This document shows positions 37,731 to 50,100 of a stretch of DNA of 64,000 nt, in pieces. How positions within the stretch are numbered: the first letter of the stretch is position 1; each line of letters starts with the position of its first letter. The DNA is from Montifringilla adamsi (taxonomy: Eukaryota > Chordata > Aves > Passeriformes > Passeridae), in NCBI GenBank assembly GCA_017590115.1, contig JAGGNK010003335.1:9664320-9728319 (forward strand), given 5' to 3'. Made by a program: the position numbers and the translations under genes. A model generated the notes under the pieces. The model ran no database searches, had not been told where the DNA came from, and saw only the letters and a program-made list of their open reading frames with translations.

Positions 37731-40700
37731 AGAGAAACCTGCACAAAGCTGTAGACAAACTATTTTAGTGGGTAATTGCTCTTGTAAAAAGCAAATCTGA
37801 TGTTTGCTGTATATACTACTTTACCTTTTTATTCTGTCTTTGAATATATTTGTAGCCTTGGGCACTGACCTTCTTTCAAGTTGTTGACTTTTTTTGGTTT
37901 TTTTTTTCTTCATTTCAAATACATGAATTAGCCTGATATAGAATATATCAATGAAAAGATTTTAGAACAAAGTTAGTGTTTTCTAGGTAAAAAAAAACTT
38001 GCTGTAACTAATTTTTCCTAACAATTTCTTTCTTCTCTTAATTTAAATAAGCCCACATGTACAGAGCTAGGGCTGTTGTACTCTTTCTCAGAATTTACTA
38101 ATGAAAACTGCTGGCCACAAAGCACTTCAGTAATCTGGTTTGACTTGGCCCTATGGCCATTCTTTCTCTGATAAGAATTTAAATTTTTAGGTCCCTTCCC
38201 TGGTGATTTTCTCTTATTTAAGAAAAAGATCTTTTTATCTTTCCCTGGAGCCAGAGGTGCTCTGAAGACATGTAGGAAAAATGAAATCCTCATCCTCAAG
38301 TGTTTGGATGTATTTTCAGGCTGAATGAATCTTTCTGATGGTCTCCAACCCATTATGTTTTTGTCAAATTTAATGCACAAGTTCTAACTTTTACATTTTT
38401 ACAATGAAACATCTTTTATGCTACTGTTTATTGCAAATTCATCATGTGATCTAAAATCTCATCTAAACGTTGCAGGAATCTGCTGAACTTGTGGTATTAT
38501 TGTCTGCATTGCTTTCTTGTTCCCGTTTGCAGCAAGTTCAGTGAAAATTTACTTCTGTTCCTCATTGCAGCTACACTGCTTTTGGTGTGTGCCACTGCCA
38601 AGAACAAAGCTGTAGCACTTAATAACAGAATTTTGTCATGCTCTTTATCTCTGGGAGCTACTCCAGTTTATCATTTTAATAGCAAATGGAGTGTTTTATA
38701 CAGTTGCCTGATAAAAGTTCCCATAAGCATCTCTTTAGGGTTTTATTCTTTCTTCCTCTCTCTTCAGCCAGAGCTTTCAGGGGCACCAATTTCCCCCACA
38801 TCTTTTTTGAGGCCAAGGTCAAGCCTAGTGAAAGATGCTGTGGGACATCTCAGGTGTCAGACATATGACAGAGCTTTGAGACAAAGCAATAAAGCAGAGT
38901 ACAAAGGGTCCACAACGAAGTAACAATGTCATGGTGATGAAGAAACAAAAGATGATGGGCTCTGGTGAAAAAATCCACTGCCAGTGTGCATTGCAGTTCA
39001 GGCTCCAGCCAGCTGGAATGGAGAAGAGAATGAAGGTTCTTTCTGTCTAATTTTACTATCCTTATTTCTGTTTCATAGACTGAAAAACTCAATGAGTTGT
39101 GACTTGTGTCTGTTCTTCACCCAGGCAGGTTTCAAAAACCAAGGAAAACCTCATTTAAGTGGAGTGCTTAGAGGGGCAGCCCAGCAGTTACCAGCAAACA
39201 AATTACCAAGAGCTTACCTTTAGAGTGCCCACATATCCTGTGTGGTGAAGGATGTCCTTTAGCTGCTGTTTCATGTCCCTTGTACAGTAATAAATGGTTA
39301 AATACATTTCTGATAAGGTGCAAAGTGTTGTTTCAATCTGTAATAGGAAAACAGCCGTGTCAGGGGCTCAAAGGAGCATGAGACATGCTGAAGTGAAGCC
39401 TGGCAAATAAGTTTTGGGGTTGTGCTCCTTGGGAGGAAATTATTGAGATTGCTTCTGAGACAGGGATGGTGGCTGTGCTGGTGAGCATTAACCTGCAATG
39501 GGTGAGGTGAAATAAGAGATGATTGATGGGCCAAAGGAAAATGCAATTTTGTGTGAGAAAAGGTCTGCAGTGCATACAGGAATTATGGGACAGTGTAGTA
39601 CCTGGCTGGGAAAATTGCCTTGCCCATACTTAATAAGGGGTGGATTTTTTGAGCTGAGATTTGCTTCTGTTTAGGACTTTAATTTCAAATCCAAGGTGTG
39701 GGGAATTCATGCTAAGTAGGGAAAGGATTGAGCTGTGCAAACTTGGACAACATCAGCCTCCATTATGACTTTGTGAAGCTCTCAGGCCACGGACAAGCAC
39801 AGCCTAAGGTTGACTTGGAGACTTCAACTTGCTAAAACCATGTCCTAGAAATGTGGGTCCAACCTCATGCTGGGAACCTGAGCTTCCAAACATGGGCCAC
39901 AGCTGAATTCTACAAGTGTTTTTTACAGTCTGGTACAGAATGAAAAAGAGAAGAAGAACTTGTTGCCTGACAGTGTAAAAAATGCATTGAATATTAGTAA
40001 TGAATGAATGGATGAAGGGCTTCCATCAATAAAATCTACTGAGATGAAAAATCAGCACTTATTCCTCAGGTTTTGTGATGGGTGTGTGTTCAGATGAGAC
40101 TGAAATGCTTCTAATTAATGTTATCAAAAGTGTGACATTTAATTAACTCAGTAACACGTTCAGCCTAATGATAACACATTTTGATTCACCACAGGCAGCA
40201 ATGAGCTCTCCTGAGCAACTCCAAAGGTGGGGAGGACTTGGGGAAGAAGAGGAACAGGAGTGCACACAAATACACTTTTTGCTGCAGAAAGGCAGAGTGG
40301 CAAGAGAGATGATTATGTTGTCAATCCCCATCTCACATCAGACAGACATTTATGAGTTCAGAATATCTGCTATCAGGTATTTATAACAATAATCTATTTT
40401 CCCAGGCTTAATTATTGCAAAACTCATTTGCCACTGGAAGGAATAACAGCAGGATTGATTAGTTTTGTATTCTTGAGTCAGATCTGGTCAATGAAACGGT
40501 GCCTTTTTGACATTGAAACCTATTGCAAACATTTTCTAAAACTGAATCAGCAAATGAATTTTTTTTTTTTTGTTAATTTGAAATGGAAATTTCTGCTGTG
40601 TCATTCAGCTGATCAATAAGGAGTTATCCAGAAGAAGTAATACGAGTGGGAGGGAGAGGAACCCCACCTCTGCTGTGCTGTTACTGCTGGTTTTGCTAAG

Positions 40701-41399
40701 CATGTAACTGATCAGTCAGATGGCAGCATGAAATTTCCTTCTCCACAATATTTATGGGAATTTAAATGCTCTTCAGAGATATCTTATTTTGTTTAAATAA
40801 ATAAATAAAAAGAACTAAGATGAATGGGGACTATGCTTAAGCATCCTGTAGATATTTGATCACAGAGGATGCTTCTGTATCTCAGATATACAATGAAAAT
40901 ATGCCCTTAGCCCTTTAACCCTTGTAGGACTGACTCCCACCCTCAATCTATGACATGAGTTCTTAAGTGCTCTCAGAAATAACAACAGCAATTTGTTCTG
41001 TGTGCAACCTGCCCAGCTGGATGAGGTAAAGAAGCTCACGAGTGGAAGTGAAGCTTTCTGAAGGTGTTTTTGATGACTCACTCCTCATTGCAGGAAAGAT
41101 ACAGGCAGGAATGGAGCTGGGAAGATGGGACAGGAGAAATTATCCAAGAGACCCAAGGACAGAGCCAGGGGAGATGCAGCAGAGCAAAGATCAGTAGAAG
41201 GAGTATGGCAAGCCACAAGTTCACAGATGCTGTTCCTGTCAGGTGTGTTTGGTGGCAACTGATTAAGCCATGCCCTTGGAGATTCAAGCCTGCAACTCTT
41301 TCCTGACTAAAACTCAGCCTCCGTGGGTTTCTGTTGGTATCAGTTAGGAGTGGCTTCAGGTTTAAGGTGGGACATCAGGCTGTCAGTAGAGCCAGTGCT
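37731..41399. other. Unique non-coding sequence
   Basis: No gene or mobile element is recognised. T-rich runs lie near 37888-37908, AT-rich sequence at about 37800-38060 and 38340-38420, T12 at about 40560-40571, and an AAAT-type run at about 40794-40810. CpG is very scarce: by hand I count about two in 40801-41400, which makes the following block conspicuous. Open frames up to 144 codons (38489-38923) are unrecognised. Confidence 0.55.
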
Positions 41400-42660
41400 G
41401 CTCCCATCTCCTAGACCTGTGCTGAGGGTCTGAGGGTGGACGGTGTGAGGAGGACAAGGCTGGGTCCCTCCACAGGAGCTGACCCTGGCAGCAGTTCCAA
41501 GCCATGGGCCGCACCGTGGGAGGTGGACAGTGACTTATTGCCTCTTCCAGGAATTTTATTTGCATAGTAACAGGCAGAGGAGGACCGCAGCGTCCCTGCA
41601 GCAGGACCATCATGGCAATTATTGCTGGGTTACACTCCCATGGCAGAAGTATGCATGTTAAAAAGGGGGCTGTGCATGGGGACGGGACCCAGGGACACTC
41701 TGGCATTTGGGAAACGAGTCGAAGGACAGCAGACAATGGAGCCAAGGTCCATTCCCGAAGATGTATGAGGGGGCGTTGGAATCTCGTTGTCGTGGGGGTT
41801 TTGTTCTCCCTTCTTTTCCTTTTTTCCTCGCATGCGAGAGGGAAAGGGGCGGAGAGGGAGGGCGGGAGCGGCTCCACTGCCGTGCTGGGTGCCAGGCTCG
41901 CTGCTGCAGTACCGTACTCAATATTCTGATCACCTTGCGAGTCAAGGAGCCTTGTGGAGCCTGCAGTGGTGTCAGAGTGAAAAACGAGCCACACCATCAC
42001 GCCTGGCCAGGCGGTGGCTGCCTGCCCGCAGCGAGTGCCAGCCTGCAGTGTCTTCCTTTGACAGAAACCCTCTCTGAACGGGCTGCTGGGCTGGGGTCTG
42101 GTTTTTTGTTTTCCTCTGTGTGTATAACACTATTTGCCATGGCATTTAAATAAGAGGTTTCACTGCCGCGGTTCACAACGCCGGGGGATTGAACTCCTTG
42201 TCTCTTAGGGTCTTGCATTCCTCCCACGGTTTGGCAGTCATTTGTGAAGAGGTGGGAAGGAGTGAGTTCTGTTGAACGTGGTTTTGGATGTGTTTTCTTC
42301 TCCCTCTGTGCTGTTTGACATGGTGAGCTGGAGGAGGCAGCTCCCCGCAGTGAAAGGCAGAAGGAACGCACCAGCGCCTGTGCGTGCGTGTCCATGCGTG
42401 GAGCAAGGAGCTGGCTTTTCCACAGGGAGCTATTGCACTGGGGAGAGCTACACAGACCCCTGGGTGCTGCTAACCCAAGGCATTGTCTTTTATTTTATTT
42501 ATTCTTCATGGCAAAGGCATTGCCTAGGCAACCATGATGCTTCTCCACTCTTGACTGGCGCATGCTGCGTCATTGGGGTGGGACACGGCAGAGCAGCCGA
42601 AGGAGCAGCACCAGTGCTGCTTGGCTCAAGGCACTCGGAGACTGGCAGGGCTGCCTAGAG
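41400..42660. promoter_or_regulatory. CpG-rich block, candidate promoter or regulatory island
   Basis: By hand I count about 34 CpG in 41681-42420, against about two in the 600 bp before 41400. That is near the usual observed/expected threshold for a CpG island. Motifs present: octamer ATTTGCAT (41558-41565), the 12-bp palindrome CTCGCATGCGAG (41827-41838, close to but not a full NRF1 site), TATA-like TTTAAATA (42145-42152) followed about 25 bp later by GCCGCGG, and an RFX X-box (42519-42532). A CRE half-site, TGCGTCA (42566-42572), overlaps an inverted CCAAT (42572-42576). Open frames run on both strands (205 codons minus at 41383-42000, 148 plus at 41707-42153), as GC-rich DNA allows. None is recognised. 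It may be the first exon and promoter of a non-coding RNA or of a gene outside the window. Confidence 0.5.
42519..42532. promoter_or_regulatory. RFX X-box, near-perfect palindrome
   Basis: ATTGCCTAGGCAAC differs by one base from the ideal inverted repeat GTTGCCTAGGCAAC bound by RFX-family factors. Its position inside the CpG-rich block, 34 bp before a CRE half-site and an inverted CCAAT box, supports a real site. The spacing does not fit the MHC class II S-X-X2-Y module. Confidence 0.6.
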
Positions 42661-43407
42661 GCACCTGCACATCAGGGAGGTGCTGCTCAGGGCTTTTCCT
42701 GTGCTGCTCTGTCTCTTCACTCATAAGAAGAATGCAGCATCCCTTTGTTATCCCAGGGCTGGTCCACCCACTCATGGCTGGGTTGGGCGCTTTTGTTGCA
42801 GTCCGCTCTTCCCCCTGGCATTTTTGTCATGGCATCTCATCTCTGCAGAGCTCACACAAATAGTTCTTTGCTTGCAGCAGCCTCCAGCCTGCCAAGATGA
42901 CTTTGTGCCATCTCCAGGGAGGGAGGCAGAGGGAGTGACTGGTTGCCTGTTAGGTTACATGTTCCCAGCGCCTTTGCTTTCAGTGCAGCTGCAGCCCAGA
43001 GTTGTTCCAGTGAAAATCATTCCTTCCCTCGTGGCTAGAGAGCTGTCCAGTTATGAAGGCTCGTGATGGTAACTTCAGGGATGACCCACAAATAAAATAA
43101 TCCAGTTGCTCATCCAGCCCTGGAGAACAAGGAAATAACACTCTCTGGGAGCTGCATCAACATCATGACCACCCTGCATGGAGACTCTCCTTTATGGCTG
43201 TCCTCTGAGCTTAGGACAAGCTTCTCAGCGAGGAGGACAGAAACCCTCAACAAAACTCATTTCCAGATGACCATATCAGTCAAGAGATTCTATTTTCACA
43301 AGGCATAAGCACAATTATATCCCAAATACTGTAGCCATCTACCAGTTGTGGTGAGACCTGCTTTGATTTGCTGAGGAAATTCCAGGGTGGATGTCTGTCT
43401 GTCATTT

Positions 43408-43468
43408 AGAGAGGGAAAGAAAGAAAGAAGGAAAAAAAGAGAGGGAGAAAGAAATAAAGAAAGAGAAA
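43408..43468. repeat. Polypurine (GAAA)-rich simple repeat
   Basis: About 60 bp of A and G with repeated GAAA and GGGA units and a single T at about 43455. It is an imperfect microsatellite that could adopt triplex-type structures. No gene link is seen. Confidence 0.9.
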
Positions 43469-45063
43469 CTGCTTACTATTTCTTTAGCCGCTAGTACCTG
43501 GAAATCATTCTGCATATTAGCTTATTACAAGTGGCTTAGGCTAATGGAACTGTGATGATGTAGAGTCATGAGGACAGGAATATTTTCTTTAAAATATGTT
43601 GACAATATAGCTAACAATTCAAGCTTGTTATCCATTCCTGTCTTGGGATAAAATGAAAGGAGGTGTGAAAGTTTTGCTGCTCAGTGTACAGGTCACATAC
43701 AAATTAGCATTCTGGCAAAAGAATACAAAATATTCTGCAATGTGGAATTGCTCTCATGGGGACATTCTGAATGTCCCATTCAGATGCATTTCTTCTTAGA
43801 ACATCCCCTTGGGTCCAAGCATATAGTTGAAATGTTTTGAATTTTTAAAGCCCTTGCACAGTTTGGGGGGAGTTTCTGTGAATTTTTATCATGCTATTTA
43901 ATTATTTCTTTATTTTGTGCCTTTTTTTTTTTTTTAATTGCACATTCACCATTTTTCTACCCTCCTGTGGTGGTATCAGTTCAGAAAGTCTTCCTGCAGG
44001 GTTGTTTCTGCATCAGTGTTTCATAGCTTTTCTTGTTCTCCAAACTGCTGTGCTACCAACAAATTGATGCCTCGTTCAATTAGACATTTATGGAAAGGGG
44101 AAGATAAGACACTAACTAACAAGGAATGGTAGGAAGGGACAGATGTTTTGTTTTGAGTATGAAGGAGAATCTTATGCTGATAAATTAACTTAATGTTTTT
44201 GGAGGTGATGGTGAAACCCTTTCAGAAATACTCAGTTTGGTCTATCTGAAATATTCGATTTCATCCAAAATAAAAGGCTACATTTTATTTTAGGTCTTTG
44301 AAAGCAATTATAATTTTTATTAATGCTCCTGTCCTCTGGTTCCAAAATAACCCCAAATATATTTATATAATATAGGATTGAAATGCACACAAATTTCTAA
44401 ACAATACTTTTTGGGGGCGATAAATACTGAATTAAAATATTGCAACAGTGGAGAAATAAATGACCTTCTTTTCCCATTCACTGAAAATCATTCCCTGGGT
44501 CTGCCAGGAACCATCATAAATTCTGCGCTTCCCTCTTCAGAGGAGCTAGTTTTAGGCACAGGTTTTGCAGCAGCTGAGTGGTTTTACCCCTTCTGCTCCC
44601 AGGAGAGTTTGTGTTGTTATTTCCATGGGTGGCTGAAATAAATGTTTGTGCACCCAGGGAGGCTGGAGGGAGGCAGGAGGCAGAGCCAGCCCTGGCCTGG
44701 AGCACTGCTGGCGCTGGGCACACAGCACTCAAAGTGATCTTGTCACAACAGGCTGCTCAAAATCTGTCGTGATGAGAATTTCATGGAACTGACAGGAATC
44801 CCTCGGGGTGAGGGGGGGAAAGGAGTATGACTGGAAGAGTGCCAGGGAGGTGCTGCTCCAAAGTCCAAAGGAACACCCTCAGCTATTAGAAAGTGTGATC
44901 CTCCTCTTCCCACCCATGTTTCTACCTGGGAAAAGAATCGGGAATTCTTCCTGTTCCAGGAAGATGTATGTTAAAATGATGTCCCATTCCTGACTTCCTG
45001 ACTGAGCACTGGCCAGCACCAAGTGAAAAAGGCATTCCTGTCCAGATTTATTTTGTTTCTGGC

Positions 45064-45115
45064 TTTTTTTTTGAGGTTTTTTTTTGTTTGGTTGGTTTTT
45101 TTTTTTTTTTTTTTT
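45064..45115. repeat. T-rich low-complexity tract ending in T20
   Basis: Runs of T separated by GAGG, GTTTGG and TTGG, ending in T20 (45096-45115). It is followed by CATCTCAACCCACAG, so it reads like a long polypyrimidine tract with a splice acceptor. No convincing exon follows. Confidence 0.9.
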
Positions 45116-46399
45116 CATCTCAACCCACAGCAATTGAGAGAACTGGAGAGACAGGTCCAAATTAGTAACAGGCTGGAAGCGTGCCCAGGGGCAGTGAGCA
45201 CCTGAGGGGATGGGGAGGCAGCTCCGTGGATGCAGAGCCCAGCTTCCAAGGTGAAGTTGTCCTTCTGAGTGCAGGCAGGTTGTGTGTGAGATCAACACCT
45301 CTTCCCTGTTGGGAGCCTTGTGTTTCAGCCTTGCTCTTGCTCTGCTTTTGACTCTTTTGCTTGACTGAGTTGTAGGGCTGATGGGAGGGAAGTAAAGCTA
45401 ATGAGGAATGTAACAGTCAGACACTTTGTGAAGAAAGCTGCTCCACCACCTCAAATATATCCAGTGTCCTCTGCCTCTGTAGTTCTCTGGACACTTGGTA
45501 ATTTAATTATTCCTCTGTGGCAGGTGCAGGGCCCCCTGTAGAAGCAAATGATTTACTGACTCCTGTGACTTGTGTTCAATATGTAAGTTCAGACTGTCGC
45601 CTCAACTCTGCCCCCTTGGCTCTGTGCAGTGATGCAAGAAGGAGAGAGAGCTGATCTAAAGAGTTAAAGAGGGGTCTTCTCGCATAATGAACAGAAAAGT
45701 GGAAGGGAACATCCAGACCAGTCTGCAATCCAATAAACCTGAATGTCAAAATCACAAAAAGCTGGTTGTGAGCAGCACAAACCACAACAGCCTGGTAGCT
45801 GCTCTGCACAGGATGATGAGCAGAGGTATGGGGAGGGTGTAAAGATGATGACCCAAGTCTCACTATAGAACACTTTCCCATTCAGGATGCCTTAAAAAAT
45901 CATTGCATTCTGCTGTATGATGACTTTTACCTCTAGCTGCCTCCCTGACTCTTCAGAAGTAGAGAAGTTGGTAACTCTGGTGCAATGGTGCTAATGGGGA
46001 AATCCTACAGACTCACAGAGTGAAGTGTCCTGTTCACCTCTGAGACATCCCATGGAAAGACATGGATCATTCCATCAGGAAGGTGGCTACAGAGGGCTTT
46101 GGGAAGGCTATCAATGTGCCCTCTTGACAAAAGCAGAGAAGCACTTGAGAAACAAATCTAGATGGAAAAATACAGCACCAGCGTTTGCTCACATTGCTTG
46201 TAGGAGGCAGCAGTGAGGTACAGGCATGGCTCCTGCTATTTCATCATGAAACCTCATCTGAGATGTGCTGTTCCTTTATTCTGCATTTCTCTTGGGATAC
46301 CAGGCAAACACCAGGCTGCTGTCAGGCTCCATGGGCTGGCATGATCCACCTCCAGCACATCCACACTGCTGCTGCTGCTGCAGGGAGCTGTGCTCCCAT

Positions 46400-47180
46400 A
46401 AAACCGCCACAGCTGCTGCCGCCGTGACCGACAGCAGCAGAGCACCGTGGCTGGGAGCTGAGCAGACTTCTGGGACAGACACTGCCCTGATTTGGGTGAT
46501 TCATGCCTTAGTAATGTCCTTTCACTTCCAGAGAGAGGTGGCATGACAGGCGGGCGCTCGATCCCTTCTGACAGGGAACCTCTACATCAGCCGTGCCAGG
46601 CAATCCGAGCAGATCGGGGCTCCAGTTCCATTCCAAATGTGACAGGGCTGTGTAAATAAATAATCCCAATCTACATAATTATCTCCTTCTCAGGGAGCTG
46701 TCACATAAATCAAGCTGATATCAAGGGATGCTGCATGTGGAATTCACGCATGCAAAGCCGGGCTCTCCTCGGCCTCGCTGCCTGGGTGCTTTGGGAAGGG
46801 TGAGATTTTGTGCGCTCTTGAACATCACAGATTTTCTTCTGAGGAAGATCAAATGCTTGGATCATTTTTACCAGAAAAATGCTATCCACGGCAGATTTCC
46901 AGTGGTGATTGAAAGCGTAAATTCTCATGCAAACGGATTCCTTTACATACAGTCATCTGGGAACTGGGCCTTTGATTTTCATTTATTATTCTCCCTGGCA
47001 GCATGTTCAGTCAGTATGCAGATTTCCTCCTTCATTCAATTTTCAGTGGGCAAGAAGACTACAATTAGTCATATTATCATCAGTGTGAATAAAAGGGAAA
47101 CACTGAACTGGATCTTTACAAGCCAGCAGTTGCAGTGGGATGATGCAGATTCATTACACATGAGTAAGGTATGAAAAAAG
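46400..47180. promoter_or_regulatory. Candidate regulatory block: CpG cluster merging into AT-rich sequence
   Basis: By hand I count about 11 CpG in 46400-46620 and six more in about 46745-46815, in an otherwise CpG-poor area. Between and after them the sequence is AT-rich without homopolymers (AAATAAATAATCCC near 46655; AATTAGTCATATTATCATCAG at about 47063-47083). A 148-codon open frame (46728-47174) runs through it and is unrecognised. A (CTG)5 run sits just upstream at 46366-46380. The texture suits a conserved enhancer, but conservation is untested. Confidence 0.3.
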
Positions 47181-50100
47181 CTTCAGGCCAACTGCATTTG
47201 GCTCCTTGCTATCTTCCTCCTTTGTGGAACTTCTTGTCTTTTGCTGGTATTCCAGACCTCCCCAAGTCAGCCTAGACAGGGAAATTGCTGGATGGGACAA
47301 AGTTGCATCTTAAAGAACAGACAAGGACAAATAAATTAGCACAGAAAGCTGGCTGGAGAGGCAGCCAGAGGGTTGCTGAGGGGAGGGCACTGCAAGCCAG
47401 GCCTAAGTGTGTTTCTAAAGATGCCTCCTACCTGAGCCTGGCTGATCTGGGACCTACCTGCCAAAGCACACGGCTCACAAGCTGGTTGGGCTGCAAGGCA
47501 GGAGATAAGCACAACAGGCAAGGGGATAAAGATATTCATTTTGCAAGCAGGATTTTTAGGGATGGAGTAAGGAACTATGTCTTTTTTTTTCTCGTGAACT
47601 TATTTTACAGGGTTCAGATTGAATTAGCTGTGTTGAAAGGAGGATTCAGCTTTGTGGAATCTGTCCCTCTGCTCCCTTAAATGCTATCAGAGGTAATTTA
47701 GGTGTTGCATGTACGTGCATTGCTCTGAAGGGGTTGGAATCTCTAGGGCACACGTTCACAGGCTGGAACTGATTCTGATGCCTCATTTGTTAGAAAGAAG
47801 TTGTAATTTCCCTGATTTGTAAAAAGAATGGGGATTTGGGAGTTGACCATAGTGTCACACCATGCTTATGCTTCCATTCTGTTAATAAATCACAGAGAAA
47901 AAGAAATTAAAGACAGATATTTTCTGCTTCCATTATGCTGAAACATTATTAATTCACCAGGAAAAATTCATTTGGGATAACCTGGTAATTTCCTCAACTT
48001 CACATGGTGACATTTCCTTGGCTTAGCAAGTCCTCTGGCAGCAGTGTGCTCTGACTCCTCACGTCGTTGAGGATCCTCAAGGTGCAGATTAGCTGAGTCT
48101 CTTAAACCCTGCACGAGGCCACAGGGACACAGCACAACTTCCCAGAAATCAGAGCAAAGAAATGTTATTTTTCCACAAGCAACCAAACATGGGAGCCAAA
48201 CATTTTCTGTGGCTTCTCTGAAGGCTAACAAGGAATTTCTGGGGGCTCTGTGCTCAGCCCAGCTGCTCCCAGCACATCCCTGCCTTTTGTGAAACATGTG
48301 GGATGCCCGTGCCCTTGAGACTGAGCCCCTGTGTGGTACTGGGGTGGAATGGGCAGAGCAGACACACACCTGGGACATGACTGCAGGACTGTTGTTTTGT
48401 TAGGAAATCAGGCAAAATGAGGGTTCACCTCCAGTAGGAAACTTCTGCTTTGACTTCCAGCTGTCCTTGTTTTATGGACCTTTTTCCCCTCATCAGGATC
48501 CTCTCCCAAGCTGCCTTTTGTTTTTCCTCTTCTCCTGCTACATTTTGGCTTCTATTTCAACTTCCTGGTGCGATGTTTACAGCAGTAATGAATGCAGGGA
48601 GCACGTGGCTGGTGGCAGCTATGGACCCTCAGTCATCACACTGCTGCTGTCCCCCAGCCTGACAAACCCAGCTGCTCTGCTGGCAGTCTGTCAGCCTGAC
48701 ACTGATGCTTTGCCTCAGTCTGGCTTTGTAGTGTGCTTTTCCTACTCTAATTTGGGTGGTCTTTGCTCCCATTCCTGATGAATTCTGTAAAATTTGGACT
48801 GCTATCTCACTAAAGTATAGCTTTTAATCAGTAGGTTCTTCATCCCTCCCTTTTGCCTTAGCTGCTAATACTGTAAGCTATTTAAGCAGTGGAATTGCAG
48901 AGCTATTTTTGAAACTCTAGGTGTTCCAATTAATTAATGTGAATATAAATTATACTAACTAATCTCACCCTGGTGCTAGGGCATTTGACTGTATCAGGGG
49001 ACCATTCATTGTATATTTTCTATTTTAATTTCACATTTGGATATGTAAGAGGCCCCAGAGTGAATCTCTGAAGATGGGTCCTAGAGAAGCCTGCATATCT
49101 GGTGCTTGTTATGTTTAACCTGTTCTTCTGGCCATGGAGGAATTGAATCTCTGCTCTTCAGCTGATGTGAGGAGCCTGTTTTCACTCCTGATGCTTCCCA
49201 AATTTGATCCCTTGCACCTTCTGTTGCTCTGACTGTGGTGAATATTCCCAAGAGTTAGTTCTGTGGGCATTCAGTTGAAAGTAAGTAAGATGGGGGGTGT
49301 TTTTTCCTTCAGACTCCTTTGACCAAGCCGTGCCAAATCTCATGATGAAGTGTGACCAATCCCACCCTTTCACTACTGATTTTGTCCAAGACAGACCATG
49401 TCATCAGCTCTGATCCATGGCATTTGCATTGTCTCAGCTGCACTTGTGGATGGGGGATGTTTAGCTGGGAGAAGGTTTTTTTCTCTCACAGTGCTGTGTG
49501 AACACTGGCCAATGATCAGGCATCTAATGCAGATAAGGACTAATTCCTTCTGTTCTCAGAGACCAGAGACACAAAGGGAACAGCAGATAGACTTTGCTAA
49601 GCCAGTGTCTGAAGGAAACAACCTCCCCATCTTCTGGCAATGAACAATTCAGGCCTGTGTCATGCACATGTAAATCTTTTAATCTCACACCCCTCACACT
49701 ACCATCCTGGGCCCGCCTGCTCCCTCCTCTCCCTTTTTCTTCCACATCTCCATCTTCAGTCTCTTCCCCCCGGCCAACCAGCTGTCCCTAAGTCCATGGG
49801 AGCTGTTGCAGCAGGGTTCTGTGTGCCAGGAGAGGTTATTTTTGACTGGTTGCCAAGTCTCCTGCTCTTGCTCTGGCACGCAGATAAAATGTTAATAGGG
49901 CCGAATGTGTTTGACACTGAGGGTGAAACTGTGTGTTCCAGGCACGGAGCCTCTTGCCATCCATTTAGCAGCTGCACAGGCTGGGTCCTTCCAGTTCAGT
50001 TTTGCTTGCTAAAGAGGACCTGATCAGGGACTTTCAGGTTTGACACAAGCCAGAGATTACAGCTTCCTTGTGGCAAGAAGCTTAAACAGTGTCACCTGCC

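Larger units (their letters stand above)
42661..46399. other. Unique non-coding sequence with low-complexity tracts
   Basis: No gene or mobile element is recognised. It holds the polypurine tract at 43408-43468, T14 at 43922-43935, an AT-rich patch at about 44240-44400 and a T-rich cluster at 45064-45115. The first part is GC-richer and carries open frames up to 128 codons, all unrecognised. Confidence 0.55.

Noticed and set aside
41827..41838. Canonical NRF1 site
   Set aside because: CTCGCATGCGAG is a perfect palindrome but differs from the GCGCATGCGC core at both outer positions, so only resemblance is claimed.
41383..42153. 205-codon minus-strand and 148-codon plus-strand frames
   Set aside because: They overlap on opposite strands in the CpG-rich block where stops are rare. 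The peptides are low in recognisable features and match no family I know.
42519..42576. MHC class II type S-X-X2-Y promoter module
   Set aside because: The X-box, CRE half-site and inverted CCAAT are present, but the CRE half-site is 34 bp from the X-box instead of adjacent, and CCAAT overlaps it. The canonical spacing is absent.
45064..45130. Splice acceptor of a coding exon (long T tract then CCCACAG)
   Set aside because: The sequence after it holds no recognisable peptide and stops occur soon. The tract is better explained as low-complexity DNA.
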